A stretch of DNA of 64,000 nt from Xanthobacteraceae bacterium (GCA_019635585.1 JAHBZE010000001.1:1798001-1862000), one strand, 5' to 3'. Positions 1 to 11,765 are shown, counted from the first letter of the stretch. Notes: a model not told the origin generated them from the sequence alone. Numbers and translations: made by a program.

Positions 1-1
1 C

Positions 2-1462
2 GACGAACCGGCGTTCACGCAGCCGTTGATGTATCAGCGGATCAAGGCGCATACCTCCACGCTCGATATCTATGCCAAGAAGCTTGAAAGCGAAGGCGTC
101 GTTGCCGCCGGCGAAGTCGATGGCATGAAGGCCGAGTGGCGCGCGAAACTCGAAGCCGAGTTCGAGGCGGGCCAGAGCTACAAGCCGAACAAAGCTGACT
201 GGCTTGACGGCCGCTGGTCCGGCATGAAGGCGGCAAAAGAAATCGACGATCCGCGCCGCGGCGACACCGGCGTTTCGCTCGACGTGCTGAAAGAAATTGG
301 TACGCAGATCACGTCGATTCCGGAAGGCTTCCACGCGCACCGCACGATCCAGCGCTTTCTGGAGAATCGCAAGAAGGCGATCGAAACCGGACAGGGCATC
401 GACTGGGCGACCGGCGAAGCGCTCGCGTTCTGTTCGCTGCTGCTCGAAAACCATCGCGTGCGGCTCTCGGGCCAGGACGTCGAGCGCGGCACCTTCTCGC
501 AGCGCCATTCGGTGCTGGTCGATCAGGAAAACGAGAACCGCTACACGCCGTTCAATCACGTGCGCGAGAAGCAAGGCCGCTACGAAGTCATCAACTCGAT
601 GCTGTCGGAAGAAGCCGTGCTCGGCTTCGAATACGGCTACTCGCTCGCGGAGCCGAATGCGCTGACCTTGTGGGAAGCGCAATTCGGCGACTTCGCGAAC
701 GGCGCGCAGGTCGTGTTCGACCAGTTCATCTGCTCCGGCGAACGCAAATGGCTGCGCATGTCGGGTCTCGTGTGCCTCCTGCCGCACGGTTACGAGGGGC
801 AGGGGCCGGAGCATTCGTCGGCGCGGCTCGAGCGCTTTTTGCAGCTTTGCGCCGAAGACAACATGCAGGTCGCGAACTGCACGACGCCGGCGAACTATTT
901 CCACATCCTGCGGCGTCAGCTGAAGCGCGATATCCGCAAGCCGCTCATTCTGATGACGCCGAAGTCGCTGCTTCGTCACAAGCGCGCGGTTTCGCGCCTC
1001 GATGAACTCGGTCCGCAGACCTCGTTCCACCGCGTGCTGTGGGACGACGCGCAGTACCTGAAGGACCAGCCGGTCAAGCTGGTTGCCGACGAGAAGATGC
1101 GCCGCGTGGTGCTGTGTTCGGGCAAGGTCTATTACGACCTATACGAAGAGCGCGAGAAGCGGGGGCTGAACGACGTCTATATCCTGCGCGTCGAGCAGCT
1201 TTATCCGTTCCCGTTGAAGGCGCTGACCACCGAGCTTTCGCGCTTCAAGAACGCGGAAGTGATCTGGTGTCAGGAAGAGCCCAAGAATCAGGGCGCCTGG
1301 GCCTTCGTTCAGCCTTACGTCGAATGGCTGCTCGAGAACGTGGGTGCCAAAAACAAGCGGGCGCGCTATGTCGGCCGTGCGGCTTCGGCTTCGACCGCGA
1401 CCGGGTTGATGTCGATGCACACCAAACAACTGCAGCAATTCCTCGAAGAAGCGCTGGGCTAA
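2..1462 (+). CDS. sucA: 2-oxoglutarate dehydrogenase E1 component, 3' part
   Basis: This is the C-terminal 486 residues of the thiamine-diphosphate-dependent E1 subunit of the 2-oxoglutarate dehydrogenase complex (TCA cycle); the N-terminal half lies before the window. The reading frame is open from base 2. The E1 signature FEYGYSLAEP (bases about 628-660) and the block LPHGYEGQGPEHSSAR (about 781-828) are typical of the transketolase-like and C-terminal domains of SucA. It stops with TAA 24 nt before sucB, so the two are cotranscribed. Family length is about 1,000 residues, so roughly half is seen. Identification is secure; the start is not in the window. Confidence 0.97.
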   Translation, partial: DEPAFTQPLMYQRIKAHTSTLDIYAKKLESEGVVAAGEVDGMKAEWRAKLEAEFEAGQSYKPNKADWLDGRWSGMKAAKEIDDPRRGDTGVSLDVLKEIGTQITSIPEGFHAHRTIQRFLENRKKAIETGQGIDWATGEALAFCSLLLENHRVRLSGQDVERGTFSQRHSVLVDQENENRYTPFNHVREKQGRYEVINSMLSEEAVLGFEYGYSLAEPNALTLWEAQFGDFANGAQVVFDQFICSGERKWLRMSGLVCLLPHGYEGQGPEHSSARLERFLQLCAEDNMQVANCTTPANYFHILRRQLKRDIRKPLILMTPKSLLRHKRAVSRLDELGPQTSFHRVLWDDAQYLKDQPVKLVADEKMRRVVLCSGKVYYDLYEEREKRGLNDVYILRVEQLYPFPLKALTTELSRFKNAEVIWCQEEPKNQGAWAFVQPYVEWLLENVGAKNKRARYVGRAASASTATGLMSMHTKQLQQFLEEALG

Positions 1463-1486
1463 GTTTAGAGAGCGCTGGAGAAGACG

Positions 1487-2722
1487 ATGGCGACCGAAAT
1501 CCGCGTGCCGACCCTTGGCGAATCCGTCACCGAAGCCACCATCGGCAAATGGTTCAAGAAACCCGGCGACGCGGTGAAGGCCGACGAGCCGCTGGTCGAA
1601 CTCGAAACCGACAAGGTCACGGTGGAAGTGCCCGCACCCGCTGCCGGTGTGCTCGAGGAAATCGTCGCGAAGGACGGCCAGACCGTCACGATCGGCGCGG
1701 TGCTTGGCTCGATCAAGGAAGGTGCTGTTGGTGCGAAAGCAGCACCCGCTGCCGCGGCACCGAAGGCCGCCGCTCCGGCTCCTGCGAAAGCCGAAGCGCC
1801 AAAAGCTGCGCCCGCTCCGGCAAGCGCGCCGAAGGGCGAAGGTCAGGCACCGTCGGTGCGCCGTCTCGGCGCCGAAAGTGGCGTCGATCCGGCAGGCGTT
1901 GCCGGTTCGGGCAAAGACGGCCGCGTGACCAAGGGCGACATGCTCTCCGCGATCGAGCGCGGGCCGTCCGTATCTCCTGCGCCGGTTGCGCAGATGCGCA
2001 CGCCTTCTTCCGCCGACGACGCCTCGCGCGAAGAGCGCGTAAAGATGACGCGGCTTCGCCAGACCATCGCGCGCCGCCTGAAAGACGCGCAGAACACCGC
2101 GGCGATGCTGACCACGTTCAACGACGTGGATATGAGTGCCGTGATGAAGATGCGTGCCGAATACAAGGATGCGTTCGAAAAGAAGCACGGCGTGAAGCTC
2201 GGCTTCATGGGCTTCTTCGTGAAGGCCTGCATCCAGGCGCTGAAAGAAGTGCCTGCGGTCAATGCCGAGATCGACGGCACCGATCTGGTTTACAAGAACT
2301 ATTATCACATCGGCGTGGCGGTCGGCACCGAGAAGGGTCTTGTCGTGCCGGTGGTGCGCAATGCCGACATGATGTCGATTGCGGAAATTGAAAAGACCAT
2401 CGCAGATTTCGGCCGCCGTGCACGCGACGGCCAGCTTTCGATCGACGAAATGCAGGGCGGAACGTTCACGATTTCGAATGGCGGTATTTACGGCTCGCTG
2501 CTTTCCACGCCGATCCTGAACGCACCGCAGTCTGGCATTCTTGGCATGCATCGCATCGAGGAGCGCCCGGTCGCAATCAAGGGTCAGGTCGTGGTGAAGC
2601 CGATGATGTATCTCGCGCTTTCCTACGATCATCGCATCGTCGATGGCCGCGAGGCGGTGACCTGCCTTGTGCGTATCAAGGAAGGTCTTGAGGATCCTGC
2701 AAGGCTGGTCCTCGATCTCTAA
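1487..2722 (+). CDS. sucB: dihydrolipoyllysine-residue succinyltransferase (E2 of OGDH complex)
   Basis: E2 core enzyme of the 2-oxoglutarate dehydrogenase complex; transfers the succinyl group from lipoyl-lysine to CoA. The 411 residues show one lipoyl domain (residues 1-77) with the lipoylated lysine in ETDKV (K43), an Ala/Pro/Lys-rich linker (about 80-120), a peripheral subunit-binding domain (about 121-157, PSVRRLGAE...GRVTKGD) and the catalytic acyltransferase domain ending in [13 protein letters not shown], with catalytic H382 and D386. One lipoyl domain and the neighbours sucA and lpdA favour the succinyl rather than acetyl enzyme. It is followed by a small stem-loop before lpdA. Confidence 0.97.
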   Translation: MATEIRVPTLGESVTEATIGKWFKKPGDAVKADEPLVELETDKVTVEVPAPAAGVLEEIVAKDGQTVTIGAVLGSIKEGAVGAKAAPAAAAPKAAAPAPAKAEAPKAAPAPASAPKGEGQAPSVRRLGAESGVDPAGVAGSGKDGRVTKGDMLSAIERGPSVSPAPVAQMRTPSSADDASREERVKMTRLRQTIARRLKDAQNTAAMLTTFNDVDMSAVMKMRAEYKDAFEKKHGVKLGFMGFFVKACIQALKEVPAVNAEIDGTDLVYKNYYHIGVAVGTEKGLVVPVVRNADMMSIAEIEKTIADFGRRARDGQLSIDEMQGGTFTISNGGIYGSLLSTPILNAPQSGILGMHRIEERPVAIKGQVVVKPMMYLALSYDHRIVDGREAVTCLVRIKEGLEDPARLVLDL

Positions 2723-2732
2723 AGTTTGCTTG

Positions 2733-2768
2733 TGGCCGGGCATCGTCCCGGCCATATGTTTTTCAAAT
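2733..2768 (+). terminator. stem-loop between sucB and lpdA, possible attenuator
   Basis: TGGCCGGG (2733-2740) pairs perfectly with CCCGGCCA (2747-2754) around a 6-nt loop, followed four bases later by GTTTTTC. It lies 10 nt after the sucB stop and about 58 nt before lpdA. It could be a weak terminator that lowers lpdA transcription relative to sucAB, or a processing/stability hairpin. Confidence 0.45.
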
Positions 2769-2811
2769 CCGATCGCGCGGCGCAGGCCGCCAAGACTAAA
2801 AGGAATTCGTC

Positions 2812-4197
2812 ATGTCCTACGATCTCGTCGTCATCGGCACCGGCCCGGCGGGCTACGTCTGCGCCATTCGCGCGGCGCAGCTCGGGCTTAAAACCGCGGT
2901 GATCGAAAAGGACAAAACCTTCGGCGGCACCTGCCTCAATGTCGGCTGTATTCCATCGAAAGCGCTCCTGCACGCGTCGCATCTCTTTGAAGAAGCGGGC
3001 CACGATTTCGCGGGCATGGGTATCGGCGTCTCGAAGCCAAAGCTCGACCTCAAGCAGATGCAGGCCTTCAAGCAGGAAGGCGTCGATGGCAACGTGAAGG
3101 GCGTCGATTTCCTGTTCAAGAAAAACAAGATCGACACGTTCAAGGGTACGGGCAAAATCACCGGTCCCGGCAAGATCGACGTGGACGGCAAGACCGTCGA
3201 AGCGAAGCACATCGTGATCGCGACCGGCTCGGACGTGACGCGGCTCAAGGGTATCGAGATCGACGAGAAGCGCGTGGTGTCGTCCACCGGCGCGCTCGCG
3301 CTCGACAAGGTGCCCGGCAAGTTGCTCGTCGTCGGCGCGGGCGTGATCGGCCTCGAACTCGGCAGCGTGTGGCGCCGTCTTGGCGCGGAAGTGCAGGTCG
3401 TCGAATTTCTCGACCGCATTCTGCCGGGCATGGACGGCGAAGTTGCGCGGCAATTCCAGCGCATCCTCGAAAAGCAGGGCATGAGCTTCAAGCTCGGCTC
3501 GAAAGTCACGGCCATCGACAACAAAGGCAAGACGCTGAAAGCGAGCGTCGAGCCCGCGGCAGGCGGCAAGGCGGAAACTATCGAAGCCGATGTCGTGCTG
3601 GTCGCGGTCGGCCGCGTGCCCTACACGCAAGGGCTTGGCCTCAAGGAGGCTGGCGTCGAAATGGACGACCGTGGCCGCGTGAAGATCGACGATCACTTCC
3701 AGACCAATGTGAAGGGCATCTTTGCCATCGGCGACGTGGTGCGCGGCGCGATGCTCGCGCATAAAGGCGAGGACGAGGGTGTTGCGGTTGCCGAACTGAT
3801 CGCGGGCAAGGCCGGTCACGTAAATTACGACGCGATCCCGAACGTGATCTACACCTATCCGGAAGTCGCTTCGGTCGGGAAAACCGAAGAAGAATTGAAG
3901 CAGGCGGGCATCGCCTACCGCGCCGGGAAATTCCCCTTCACCGCGAACGGCCGCGCCAAGGTGAACAAGACCACCGACGGCTTCGTGAAAATTCTCGCGG
4001 ACGAGAAAACCGACAGGATTCTCGGCGCGCATATCATCGGCCCGGATGCGGGCACGATGATCAGCGAGATCACGGTCGCGATGGAATTCTCAGGCTCGGC
4101 GGAAGATGTCGCGCGCACCTGCCATCCGCATCCGACGCTTTCGGAAGCGGTGAAGGAAGCCGCACTTGCGGTCGACAAGCGCCCGATTCATATGTGA
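2812..4197 (+). CDS. lpdA: dihydrolipoyl dehydrogenase (E3)
   Basis: FAD-dependent E3 flavoenzyme that reoxidises dihydrolipoyl groups of the 2-oxoglutarate dehydrogenase complex (and possibly pyruvate or glycine complexes), producing NADH. The 461 residues are normal length. Visible motifs: N-terminal FAD fold [10 protein letters not shown]; redox-active disulfide [13 protein letters not shown] (C41, C46); NAD fold [15 protein letters not shown]; second FAD motif GIFAIGDVV; and C-terminal [10 protein letters not shown] with the catalytic H440/E445 pair. Third gene of the sucA-sucB-lpdA unit; start ATG at 2812 follows AAAAGGAATTC. Confidence 0.97.
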   Translation: MSYDLVVIGTGPAGYVCAIRAAQLGLKTAVIEKDKTFGGTCLNVGCIPSKALLHASHLFEEAGHDFAGMGIGVSKPKLDLKQMQAFKQEGVDGNVKGVDFLFKKNKIDTFKGTGKITGPGKIDVDGKTVEAKHIVIATGSDVTRLKGIEIDEKRVVSSTGALALDKVPGKLLVVGAGVIGLELGSVWRRLGAEVQVVEFLDRILPGMDGEVARQFQRILEKQGMSFKLGSKVTAIDNKGKTLKASVEPAAGGKAETIEADVVLVAVGRVPYTQGLGLKEAGVEMDDRGRVKIDDHFQTNVKGIFAIGDVVRGAMLAHKGEDEGVAVAELIAGKAGHVNYDAIPNVIYTYPEVASVGKTEEELKQAGIAYRAGKFPFTANGRAKVNKTTDGFVKILADEKTDRILGAHIIGPDAGTMISEITVAMEFSGSAEDVARTCHPHPTLSEAVKEAALAVDKRPIHM

Positions 4198-4204
4198 TTG
4201 ACGC

Positions 4205-4315
4205 CGTCGTCCCGGCCAAGCGAGGCAAAGCCGAGCGCGAGCCGGGACCCATAGCCCCTGTCTTAGTCGGTTACGCATGCCGGGGTTATGGGTCCCCGCT
4301 TTCGCGGGGACGACG
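4205..4315. repeat. REP-like dispersed palindrome, possible bidirectional terminator
   Basis: The left arm CGTCGTCCCGG...CCGGGACCCATA (4205-4254) and right arm TATGGGTCCCCGC...GCGGGGACGACG (4287-4315) are imperfect inverted copies, each with an internal hairpin. This class of GC-rich palindrome is scattered between genes in Bradyrhizobium-like genomes; read backwards it gives the well-known spurious peptide VVPAKAGTH. It fills the gap between convergent lpdA and xerC, where it could act as a terminator. Only one copy is in this window, so dispersal is assumed from family knowledge. Confidence 0.75.
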
Positions 4316-4327
4316 AAGAATTCGCGG

Positions 4328-5326
4328 TCAGCGCGCCCTTGGATGCGCGGCGCGGTACGCCTCAAGAAGATGCGTCGTGTCGACCTGCGTATAGATCTGC
4401 GTGGTGGCTAACGACGCGTGGCCGAGCAATTCCTGGATCGAACGAAGATCGCCGCCGCGCGCGAGCAAGTGCGTGGCAAAGGAATGGCGTAATGCATGCG
4501 GCGTTGCAGAATCCGGCAGACCAAGCGCTCCGCGCATCCGCTCCATCGCAAGCTGCACGATACGCGGCGAAAGCGGCCCGCCTTTTTCTCCCCGAAATAC
4601 CGGTTCGCCAGCAGGAAGATCGAACGGACAGATCGCGATGTAATCGTTAATCGCCTGCGTGATCTGGGGAAGCAGCGGCACCATGCGCGTCTTGTTGCCT
4701 TTTCCCGTCACCGTGATCGTGTCAGCCGTGCCGTTTGCGGGAATCTGGTTGCGCGTCAGCGACAGCGCCTCCGCGATACGAAGCCCTGCGCCGTATAAAA
4801 GCGAAAGCACCGCAGCGTCGCGCGCCAGCACCCAAGGCTCGCGTTCTTCGTAGCGCCGCGTCGCGGGATCGGCGAGCGCGAGCGCGGACTGTGCATCCAG
4901 CGGGCGCGGCAAGGTTTTCGCGACCTTCGGCGCGCGCACGGCGGAAAGCGCATCGGATTTTCCGCGTCCCTCGCGCTCGAGATAACGCGCAAACGAGCGC
5001 GCGGCGGCGAGTGAGCGTTGCAGCGTGCGCGCCTCCACGCCGTTGCCGCGCCGGAACGCGAGAAAGCTGCGGATGTCGGCGGGCGCTAGCTTCGAAAGAT
5101 CGGCGAGTTTTGGCGCGTGTCCGAGATGTTCAGTGAGAAATTCCAGAAAAGAGGAAACGTCGCGCGCATAGGCCTCACAGGTCTTCGGCGAAAGGCGGCG
5201 CTCGGCGGCGATGAATTCGAGCCAGCGCTTGAGTTCGACGAGTACGTCTTTTGCGGCGACAGAAAAGAGGTGGTCTTCCGCGGAGTTGCGGGCGTCCTTA
5301 TCTAAGGGCTTCACGCGGCTTGACAT
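4328..5326 (-). CDS. xerC: tyrosine recombinase XerC
   Basis: Site-specific recombinase that, with XerD, resolves chromosome dimers at dif during division. The 332 residues begin with a SAM-like N-terminal core-binding domain (about 40-130) and end with the catalytic domain: GAGLRIAEALSL (Arg I), TGKGNKTRMVPL (Lys), HALRHSFATH (H277, R280), LLGHAS (H303) and nucleophile Y312 in QIYTQV. The frame extends to 5503, but that overlaps divergent priA, so ATG 5326 is chosen. XerC rather than XerD is inferred from its position beside priA. Chromosomal context, with no attachment sites or phage genes, argues against a phage integrase. Confidence 0.9.
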   Translation of the reverse strand: MSSRVKPLDKDARNSAEDHLFSVAAKDVLVELKRWLEFIAAERRLSPKTCEAYARDVSSFLEFLTEHLGHAPKLADLSKLAPADIRSFLAFRRGNGVEARTLQRSLAAARSFARYLEREGRGKSDALSAVRAPKVAKTLPRPLDAQSALALADPATRRYEEREPWVLARDAAVLSLLYGAGLRIAEALSLTRNQIPANGTADTITVTGKGNKTRMVPLLPQITQAINDYIAICPFDLPAGEPVFRGEKGGPLSPRIVQLAMERMRGALGLPDSATPHALRHSFATHLLARGGDLRSIQELLGHASLATTQIYTQVDTTHLLEAYRAAHPRAR

Positions 5327-5389
5327 GGAATCCAGTTTGTCGCCCGCTCCACTTAACTTCCGATTAAGCGCCGGAAACCCGCGAGAATC

Positions 5390-7567
5390 ATGGCGGCGAA
5401 AAGCCCGACCGAACGGATTGTCGACGTACTGGTGCCGCTCGCGGTGGACCGGCCTTATTCCTATAAGGCTGACGAAGCGCTGCGCGTGGGCACCATCGTG
5501 CATGTGCCGCTGGGAAACCGCGAGGAAACCGGCGTGGTGTGGCCGGGCAGCGGCGAGAAGCCCGCGAAGGTGAAGCTGAAAAGCGTGATCGCGAAGGGCG
5601 ATCTACCGCCGTTGCCGCTTGAACTCGTGAAACTCATCGATTGGATCGCGGACTATACGCTTTCACCGCGCGGCATGGTGCTGCGCATGGCGCTTCGGAG
5701 AAGTGCAGAACTGGGTGCCGCGCGCGAGAAAGTCGGCGTGCGCGTCACGGGAATGAAGCCCGAGCGCATGACGGAGGCGCGCGCGCGTGTCCTGTCGCTG
5801 CTCGAAAACGGATTGCTTCGCTCGAAATCGGAAGCCGCGGAAGAGGCTGGCGTTTCGCCGGGCGTGATCGACGGGCTGGTCGATCAGGGCGCACTGGAAA
5901 CGATCGCGCTGCCGCCCGAGCCGGTCGCGTTGCCGCCGGACGCGGATTTCGCCGTGCCCGAACTTAATCCGGCGCAGGCCGCCGCCGCGAATGAACTGCG
6001 CGCAGCGGTGCGCGCGAAGAAATTTTCGGTGAGCCTGCTCGACGGCGTCACCGGTTCTGGAAAAACCGAAGTCTATTTCGAGGCGGTGGCGGAAGTTCTT
6101 AAAACAAAGCGGCAGGCGCTGATCTTATTGCCGGAAATCGCGCTCACCACCCGCTTTCTCGACCGCTTCGCCGAACGCTTCGGCGTGCGTCCCGCCGAAT
6201 GGCATTCGGAGATTGCACCGCGCAAACGCGCGCGGACCTGGGAAGGTGTCGCCAAAGGTGAGATCAGCGTCGTCGCCGGTGCGCGTTCGGCGCTGTTTCT
6301 TCCATTCCGCGATCTTGCGCTGATCGTGATCGACGAGGAACACGACCCCGCCTACAAGCAGGAAGACGGCGTGCATTATCACGCGCGCGACACGGCGGTG
6401 GTGCGCGGGTCGATGGCGCAGGCGGCGGTCGTGCTGACGTCGGCCACGCCGAGTATCGAAACCGAAAACAACGCGCGACGCGGACGCTACAAGCGACTTT
6501 TACTTTCGGAGCGCTACAGCGGCACGGAAGTGCCGCAGTTAGAAGCGATCGATCTGCGCAAGGAAAATCCCGGCAAGGGCCGATGGATTTCACCGCGCCT
6601 CGAGAACGCGATCAAGGAGACCGTCACGCGCGGCGAGCAGGCGCTGCTGTTTCTGAACCGGCGCGGCTACGCGCCGCTCACGCTGTGCCGCTCCTGCGGC
6701 TTCCGCATGCGCTGCGTGAACTGCGACAGCTGGCTCGTGGAGCATCGCTACCGAAAAAAGCTGGTGTGCCATCACTGCGGCTTCGAGATGCCGCCTCCCG
6801 CGCATTGTCCGAAATGTGAAGCGCCGGATTCCTTCGTGCCGATCGGTCCCGGCGTGGAGCGGCTTGAAGAAGAAGTGCGGGCGGCGTTTCCCGAGGCGCG
6901 AACGCTCGTGCTTTCGAGCGATATGGCGGGTGGGGTCGAGCGGCTACGTGCCGAACTCGAAGCGGTCACGAACCGCGACGTAGACATCGTGATCGGCACG
7001 CAGCTGGTTGCAAAAGGCCATCACTTTCCGGGGCTGGCGCTGGTCGGCATCGTCGACGCCGATCTCGGACTGAACTACGGCGATCCGCGCGCCGCCGAAC
7101 GCACGTTCCAGCTTCTGCATCAGGTGGTCGGCCGTGCGGGCCGCGAAAGCGTCGGCGGGCGCGGGCTGTTGCAGACCTATCAGCCCGAGCATCCGGTGAT
7201 GAAGGCGCTCTTGGCGGGCGACCGCGATGCGTTCTACGACAGCGAGATCGCGGCGCGCGAGGAAGCGGGCCTGCCGCCGTTCGGCCGCATGGTGGCGGTC
7301 ATCGTGTCTGCGAAAGACGGCCCGAGCGCGGAAGCGCACGCGTGCAGGCTCGCGGCCCACGCGCCGATTTCGGAAGACGTGCGGCTGCTCGGTCCTGCGG
7401 AAGCGCCGCTTTCGATGATCCGCGGGCGGCACCGCTGGCGATTGCTCGTTTCCTCGCCCCGCAATTTCGATCTTTCCTACTATGTGCGCGAGTGGCTTGC
7501 GGCGGCCCCGCCCGCCAAGGGCAGCGTGCGCGTGCAGATCGACGTCGATCCGCAAAGTTTTCTTTAG
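5390..7567 (+). CDS. priA: primosomal protein N' (replication restart helicase)
   Basis: Superfamily 2 helicase that recognises stalled forks and starts primosome assembly. The 725 residues (normal size) contain the N-terminal 3' DNA-binding region, Walker A GVTGSGKTE (about residues 219-227), Walker B-type IDEEHD, and the zinc-binding insertion with CRSCGF, CVNCDS, CHHCGF and CPKCE pairs (about residues 430-485), followed by helicase motifs such as VVGRAGR. It is divergent from xerC (63 nt apart). Its TAG overlaps the end of the next, convergent gene by 4 nt. Confidence 0.97.
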   Translation: MAAKSPTERIVDVLVPLAVDRPYSYKADEALRVGTIVHVPLGNREETGVVWPGSGEKPAKVKLKSVIAKGDLPPLPLELVKLIDWIADYTLSPRGMVLRMALRRSAELGAAREKVGVRVTGMKPERMTEARARVLSLLENGLLRSKSEAAEEAGVSPGVIDGLVDQGALETIALPPEPVALPPDADFAVPELNPAQAAAANELRAAVRAKKFSVSLLDGVTGSGKTEVYFEAVAEVLKTKRQALILLPEIALTTRFLDRFAERFGVRPAEWHSEIAPRKRARTWEGVAKGEISVVAGARSALFLPFRDLALIVIDEEHDPAYKQEDGVHYHARDTAVVRGSMAQAAVVLTSATPSIETENNARRGRYKRLLLSERYSGTEVPQLEAIDLRKENPGKGRWISPRLENAIKETVTRGEQALLFLNRRGYAPLTLCRSCGFRMRCVNCDSWLVEHRYRKKLVCHHCGFEMPPPAHCPKCEAPDSFVPIGPGVERLEEEVRAAFPEARTLVLSSDMAGGVERLRAELEAVTNRDVDIVIGTQLVAKGHHFPGLALVGIVDADLGLNYGDPRAAERTFQLLHQVVGRAGRESVGGRGLLQTYQPEHPVMKALLAGDRDAFYDSEIAAREEAGLPPFGRMVAVIVSAKDGPSAEAHACRLAAHAPISEDVRLLGPAEAPLSMIRGRHRWRLLVSSPRNFDLSYYVREWLAAAPPAKGSVRVQIDVDPQSFL

Positions 7568-8058
7568 TTTCCCGGTCCCTTGAAGTCATCGAGCGCGCCA
7601 GACGGGATCACAATCCAGCCGGTCGGCGCGGGGAGTGCCGTCACGTTCTGCTTCTTTCCGTACAGACGAACAAAGAAGAGCGACGGGCCGTCGCTGCCGC
7701 CGAGCGCGAACGAATTGGCAGACGCTTCCAGCCTTGCGCCGGCATAGAACACGGTTTCGGCAACGAAACCGCCGTTCTGCAAGCGGCCGATGATCGTTAA
7801 GCAAAGATCTTCGTCCGCATCGCACGTTGTTTTGCCGGGAACGCGAAGCAGAAAAATCTGCTCGGTAAGCGGAGCGTATCGCGCGGAAGCGGCGAGTGCA
7901 TCCGTGTCTTTCCATCCGCTTGCCGTGAGAAAAGCAGCGAGCGGCTTCTTTACTTCTTCCGGAACGCGTTGCGCGATTTCATCCTGCGCGCGCAGGCTTG
8001 CGGCGCAAGCGCCTTGCAAGACGAACGAGACAAGAAAGATTCGCAACAACTTTCGCAT
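7564..8058 (-). CDS. putative secreted protein of unknown function
   Basis: A 164-residue protein with a clear N-terminal signal sequence (about residues 1-24: basic MRKLLR, hydrophobic IFLVSFVLQGACAA, then SLRAQDE), so probably periplasmic. There is no proper lipobox. The mature part has one cysteine pair (TTCDADEDLC, about residues 78-84) that could form a disulfide. I recognise no family. It converges with priA (4-nt overlap) and sits just downstream of the SulP transporter on the same strand (30 nt), so it may be expressed with it. The signal peptide and tidy junctions support it as a real gene. Confidence 0.75.
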   Translation of the reverse strand: MRKLLRIFLVSFVLQGACAASLRAQDEIAQRVPEEVKKPLAAFLTASGWKDTDALAASARYAPLTEQIFLLRVPGKTTCDADEDLCLTIIGRLQNGGFVAETVFYAGARLEASANSFALGGSDGPSLFFVRLYGKKQNVTALPAPTGWIVIPSGALDDFKGPGN

Positions 8059-8088
8059 CAGCCGAGACTAGCAGACTTCGCACGCCGG

Positions 8089-9384
8089 TCAGGTGCTATG
8101 CTTCATGCGGATGATGCGAAGCAGGAACGAGAGCGCGACACCGACGCCGATCGCGACTACCAGATCCTCGAACGCCGTGAGCAGGAAGGTCGCAAGCAGC
8201 ACCAGCGCGTCGGCCCAGTTGTTCCTGAGCAGCGCCCAGAATTCGTGACGCTCCGCCATGTTCCAGGCGACCACCGTAAGCACGGCGGCAAGGGCCGCAA
8301 GCGGAATGTAAACCGCAAGCGGGGCCGCGATCAGCATGAAGAGAAGAAGATAGAGCGAATGCAGCATGCCCGAGACCGGGCTTTTCGCGCCGGCCCGCAC
8401 ATTGGTCGCGGTGCGTGCAATGGTGCCGGTCACGGGGATGCCGCCGAAGCAGACCGAGGTGATGTTCGCGAACCCTTGCGCGACCAGCTCGCCGTTCGGG
8501 CGGTGCTTTTGACCGCTCATGCGGTCGGCGACCACGGCGGACAGCAGCGATTCGATCGAGCCGAGCAACGCAATCGCGATGGCGTCGGGCAACACGGCGC
8601 GGATTTTCTCCCAACTGAACATCGGAAGCGCCGGCGCGGGCAACGAGTTCGGCACCGCGCCGAAGCGCGAACCGATGGTCGCAATGTCGAGATGAAAGAG
8701 CGCGGTGATTGCCGCACTCGCAATCACGACGATCAGGAAACTCGGCCAGTTCGGGCGGATTTTCCTGATCAGTGCGATCACCGCGATGCTGCCGAGCGCG
8801 ATTGCGACCGCTGCGGGCTTGATCGTGCCGAGCGCGCCCCAGAGCGCCACGAGCTTGGCGGCGAGTGGCCCCGGTTCCTTCGCCAGTTCCAGCCCCAGCA
8901 GGTCCCGCAACTGGCTCGCGAAAATGATGACCGCGATCCCCGCGGTGAAGCCGACCGTCACCGGAAAGGGGATATGGCGGATGTAGCTGCCGAGCCGGAA
9001 CACGCCGAGTGCCAGCATCATCATCCCCGCGAGCGCGGTCGCGAGCACGAGCCCGTCATAGCCGTGGCGCTCGACGGTCGCGGAAACCAGCACGATGAAG
9101 GCGCCCGCCGGTCCGCCGATCTGAAAGCGGCTGCCGCCGAGGAGCGAAATCAGGAACCCGCCCACGATCGCGGTGTAGAGCCCGCGCTCCGGCGGCACGC
9201 CCGAGGCGATGGCGAGCGCCATGGACAAGGGCAGCGCCACCACCGCCACCGTCAGCCCCGCGATCGCATCGGCGCGCAGGGCCGTGGGGCCATAACCCCG
9301 TTTCAATACGGAGATCAGCGCCGGCTTGAACAGAAAATCCCGCTCGGGGTTGCCGGGGCGGGTGCTGGAATCGGGTGGAATCAT
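8089..9384 (-). CDS. SulP-family inorganic anion transporter lacking a STAS domain
   Basis: A 431-residue integral membrane protein of the SulP/SLC26 family (sulfate, bicarbonate or similar anions). Family features: DAIAGLTVAVVALPLSMALA, GVPPERGLYTAIVGGF, QIGGPAGAFIVLV, the block GGIPVTGTIARTATNVRAGAKSPV, and a series of about 11-13 hydrophobic helices. Most SulP proteins end in a cytoplasmic STAS domain of roughly 100 residues; this one stops at LLRIIRMKHST right after the last helix, and only 30 nt remain before the next gene. The frame extends to 9561, but ATG 9384, preceded by GGGAA, matches the usual N-terminus better. Substrate cannot be told. Confidence 0.88.
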   Translation of the reverse strand: MIPPDSSTRPGNPERDFLFKPALISVLKRGYGPTALRADAIAGLTVAVVALPLSMALAIASGVPPERGLYTAIVGGFLISLLGGSRFQIGGPAGAFIVLVSATVERHGYDGLVLATALAGMMMLALGVFRLGSYIRHIPFPVTVGFTAGIAVIIFASQLRDLLGLELAKEPGPLAAKLVALWGALGTIKPAAVAIALGSIAVIALIRKIRPNWPSFLIVVIASAAITALFHLDIATIGSRFGAVPNSLPAPALPMFSWEKIRAVLPDAIAIALLGSIESLLSAVVADRMSGQKHRPNGELVAQGFANITSVCFGGIPVTGTIARTATNVRAGAKSPVSGMLHSLYLLLFMLIAAPLAVYIPLAALAAVLTVVAWNMAERHEFWALLRNNWADALVLLATFLLTAFEDLVVAIGVGVALSFLLRIIRMKHST

Positions 9385-9582
9385 CGGCAGTTCCCGGACC
9401 CAGCGTGGCATCCCGGGACCGCTACCGAGAAGTCGCATCCGCTGCGGCGAAAAAGGCGGAATTTCCAGCCCAGATGCGGCAAATCGGACGGGGGAAAACA
9501 TTGCGTAACGGCGGGGCCGCGTGGTAGCAAACGCCCGATTTTGCGGGGCTTCCGGGGGCAATCCGAGGCCCTTCGCATAATC

Positions 9583-9602
9583 GGAATTCCCACTTGAATT
9601 CC
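9583..9602. promoter_or_regulatory. short perfect dyad upstream of the atp operon
   Basis: GGAATTC (9583-9589) and GAATTCC (9596-9602) form a perfect 7-bp inverted repeat around 6 nt, within the 285-bp gap between the divergent SulP and atpH starts. It could be an operator or an mRNA hairpin near the atp promoter; no convincing -35/-10 pair was identified. No other gene is seen in this gap. Confidence 0.3.
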
Positions 9603-9669
9603 AAGGGTTTACGGGGCCGCTTGCCGCGGTGCTGAGCGCTTGGAACGGGACAAAAAAGAACAGTCACAG

Positions 9670-11765
<2,096 letters not shown>

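Noticed and set aside
2733-2768. A gene boundary separating lpdA from sucAB as an independent unit
   Set aside because: The stem-loop has only a weak T-run and no promoter was identified, so a partial attenuator is preferred over full separation.
1139-4032. Long antisense reading frames over sucB and lpdA (538 and 437 codons)
   Set aside because: They are open only because of high GC and codon bias; the opposite strand has recognisable sucB and lpdA, and the antisense peptides are Arg/His/Asp-rich without motifs.
4090-4365. Small frame containing VVPAKAGTH
   Set aside because: It is the known spurious translation of the REP-like palindrome, not a gene.
4328-5326. Phage integrase reading of the tyrosine recombinase
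   Set aside because: No attachment-site duplication, tRNA target or phage genes next to it; position beside priA matches housekeeping xerC.
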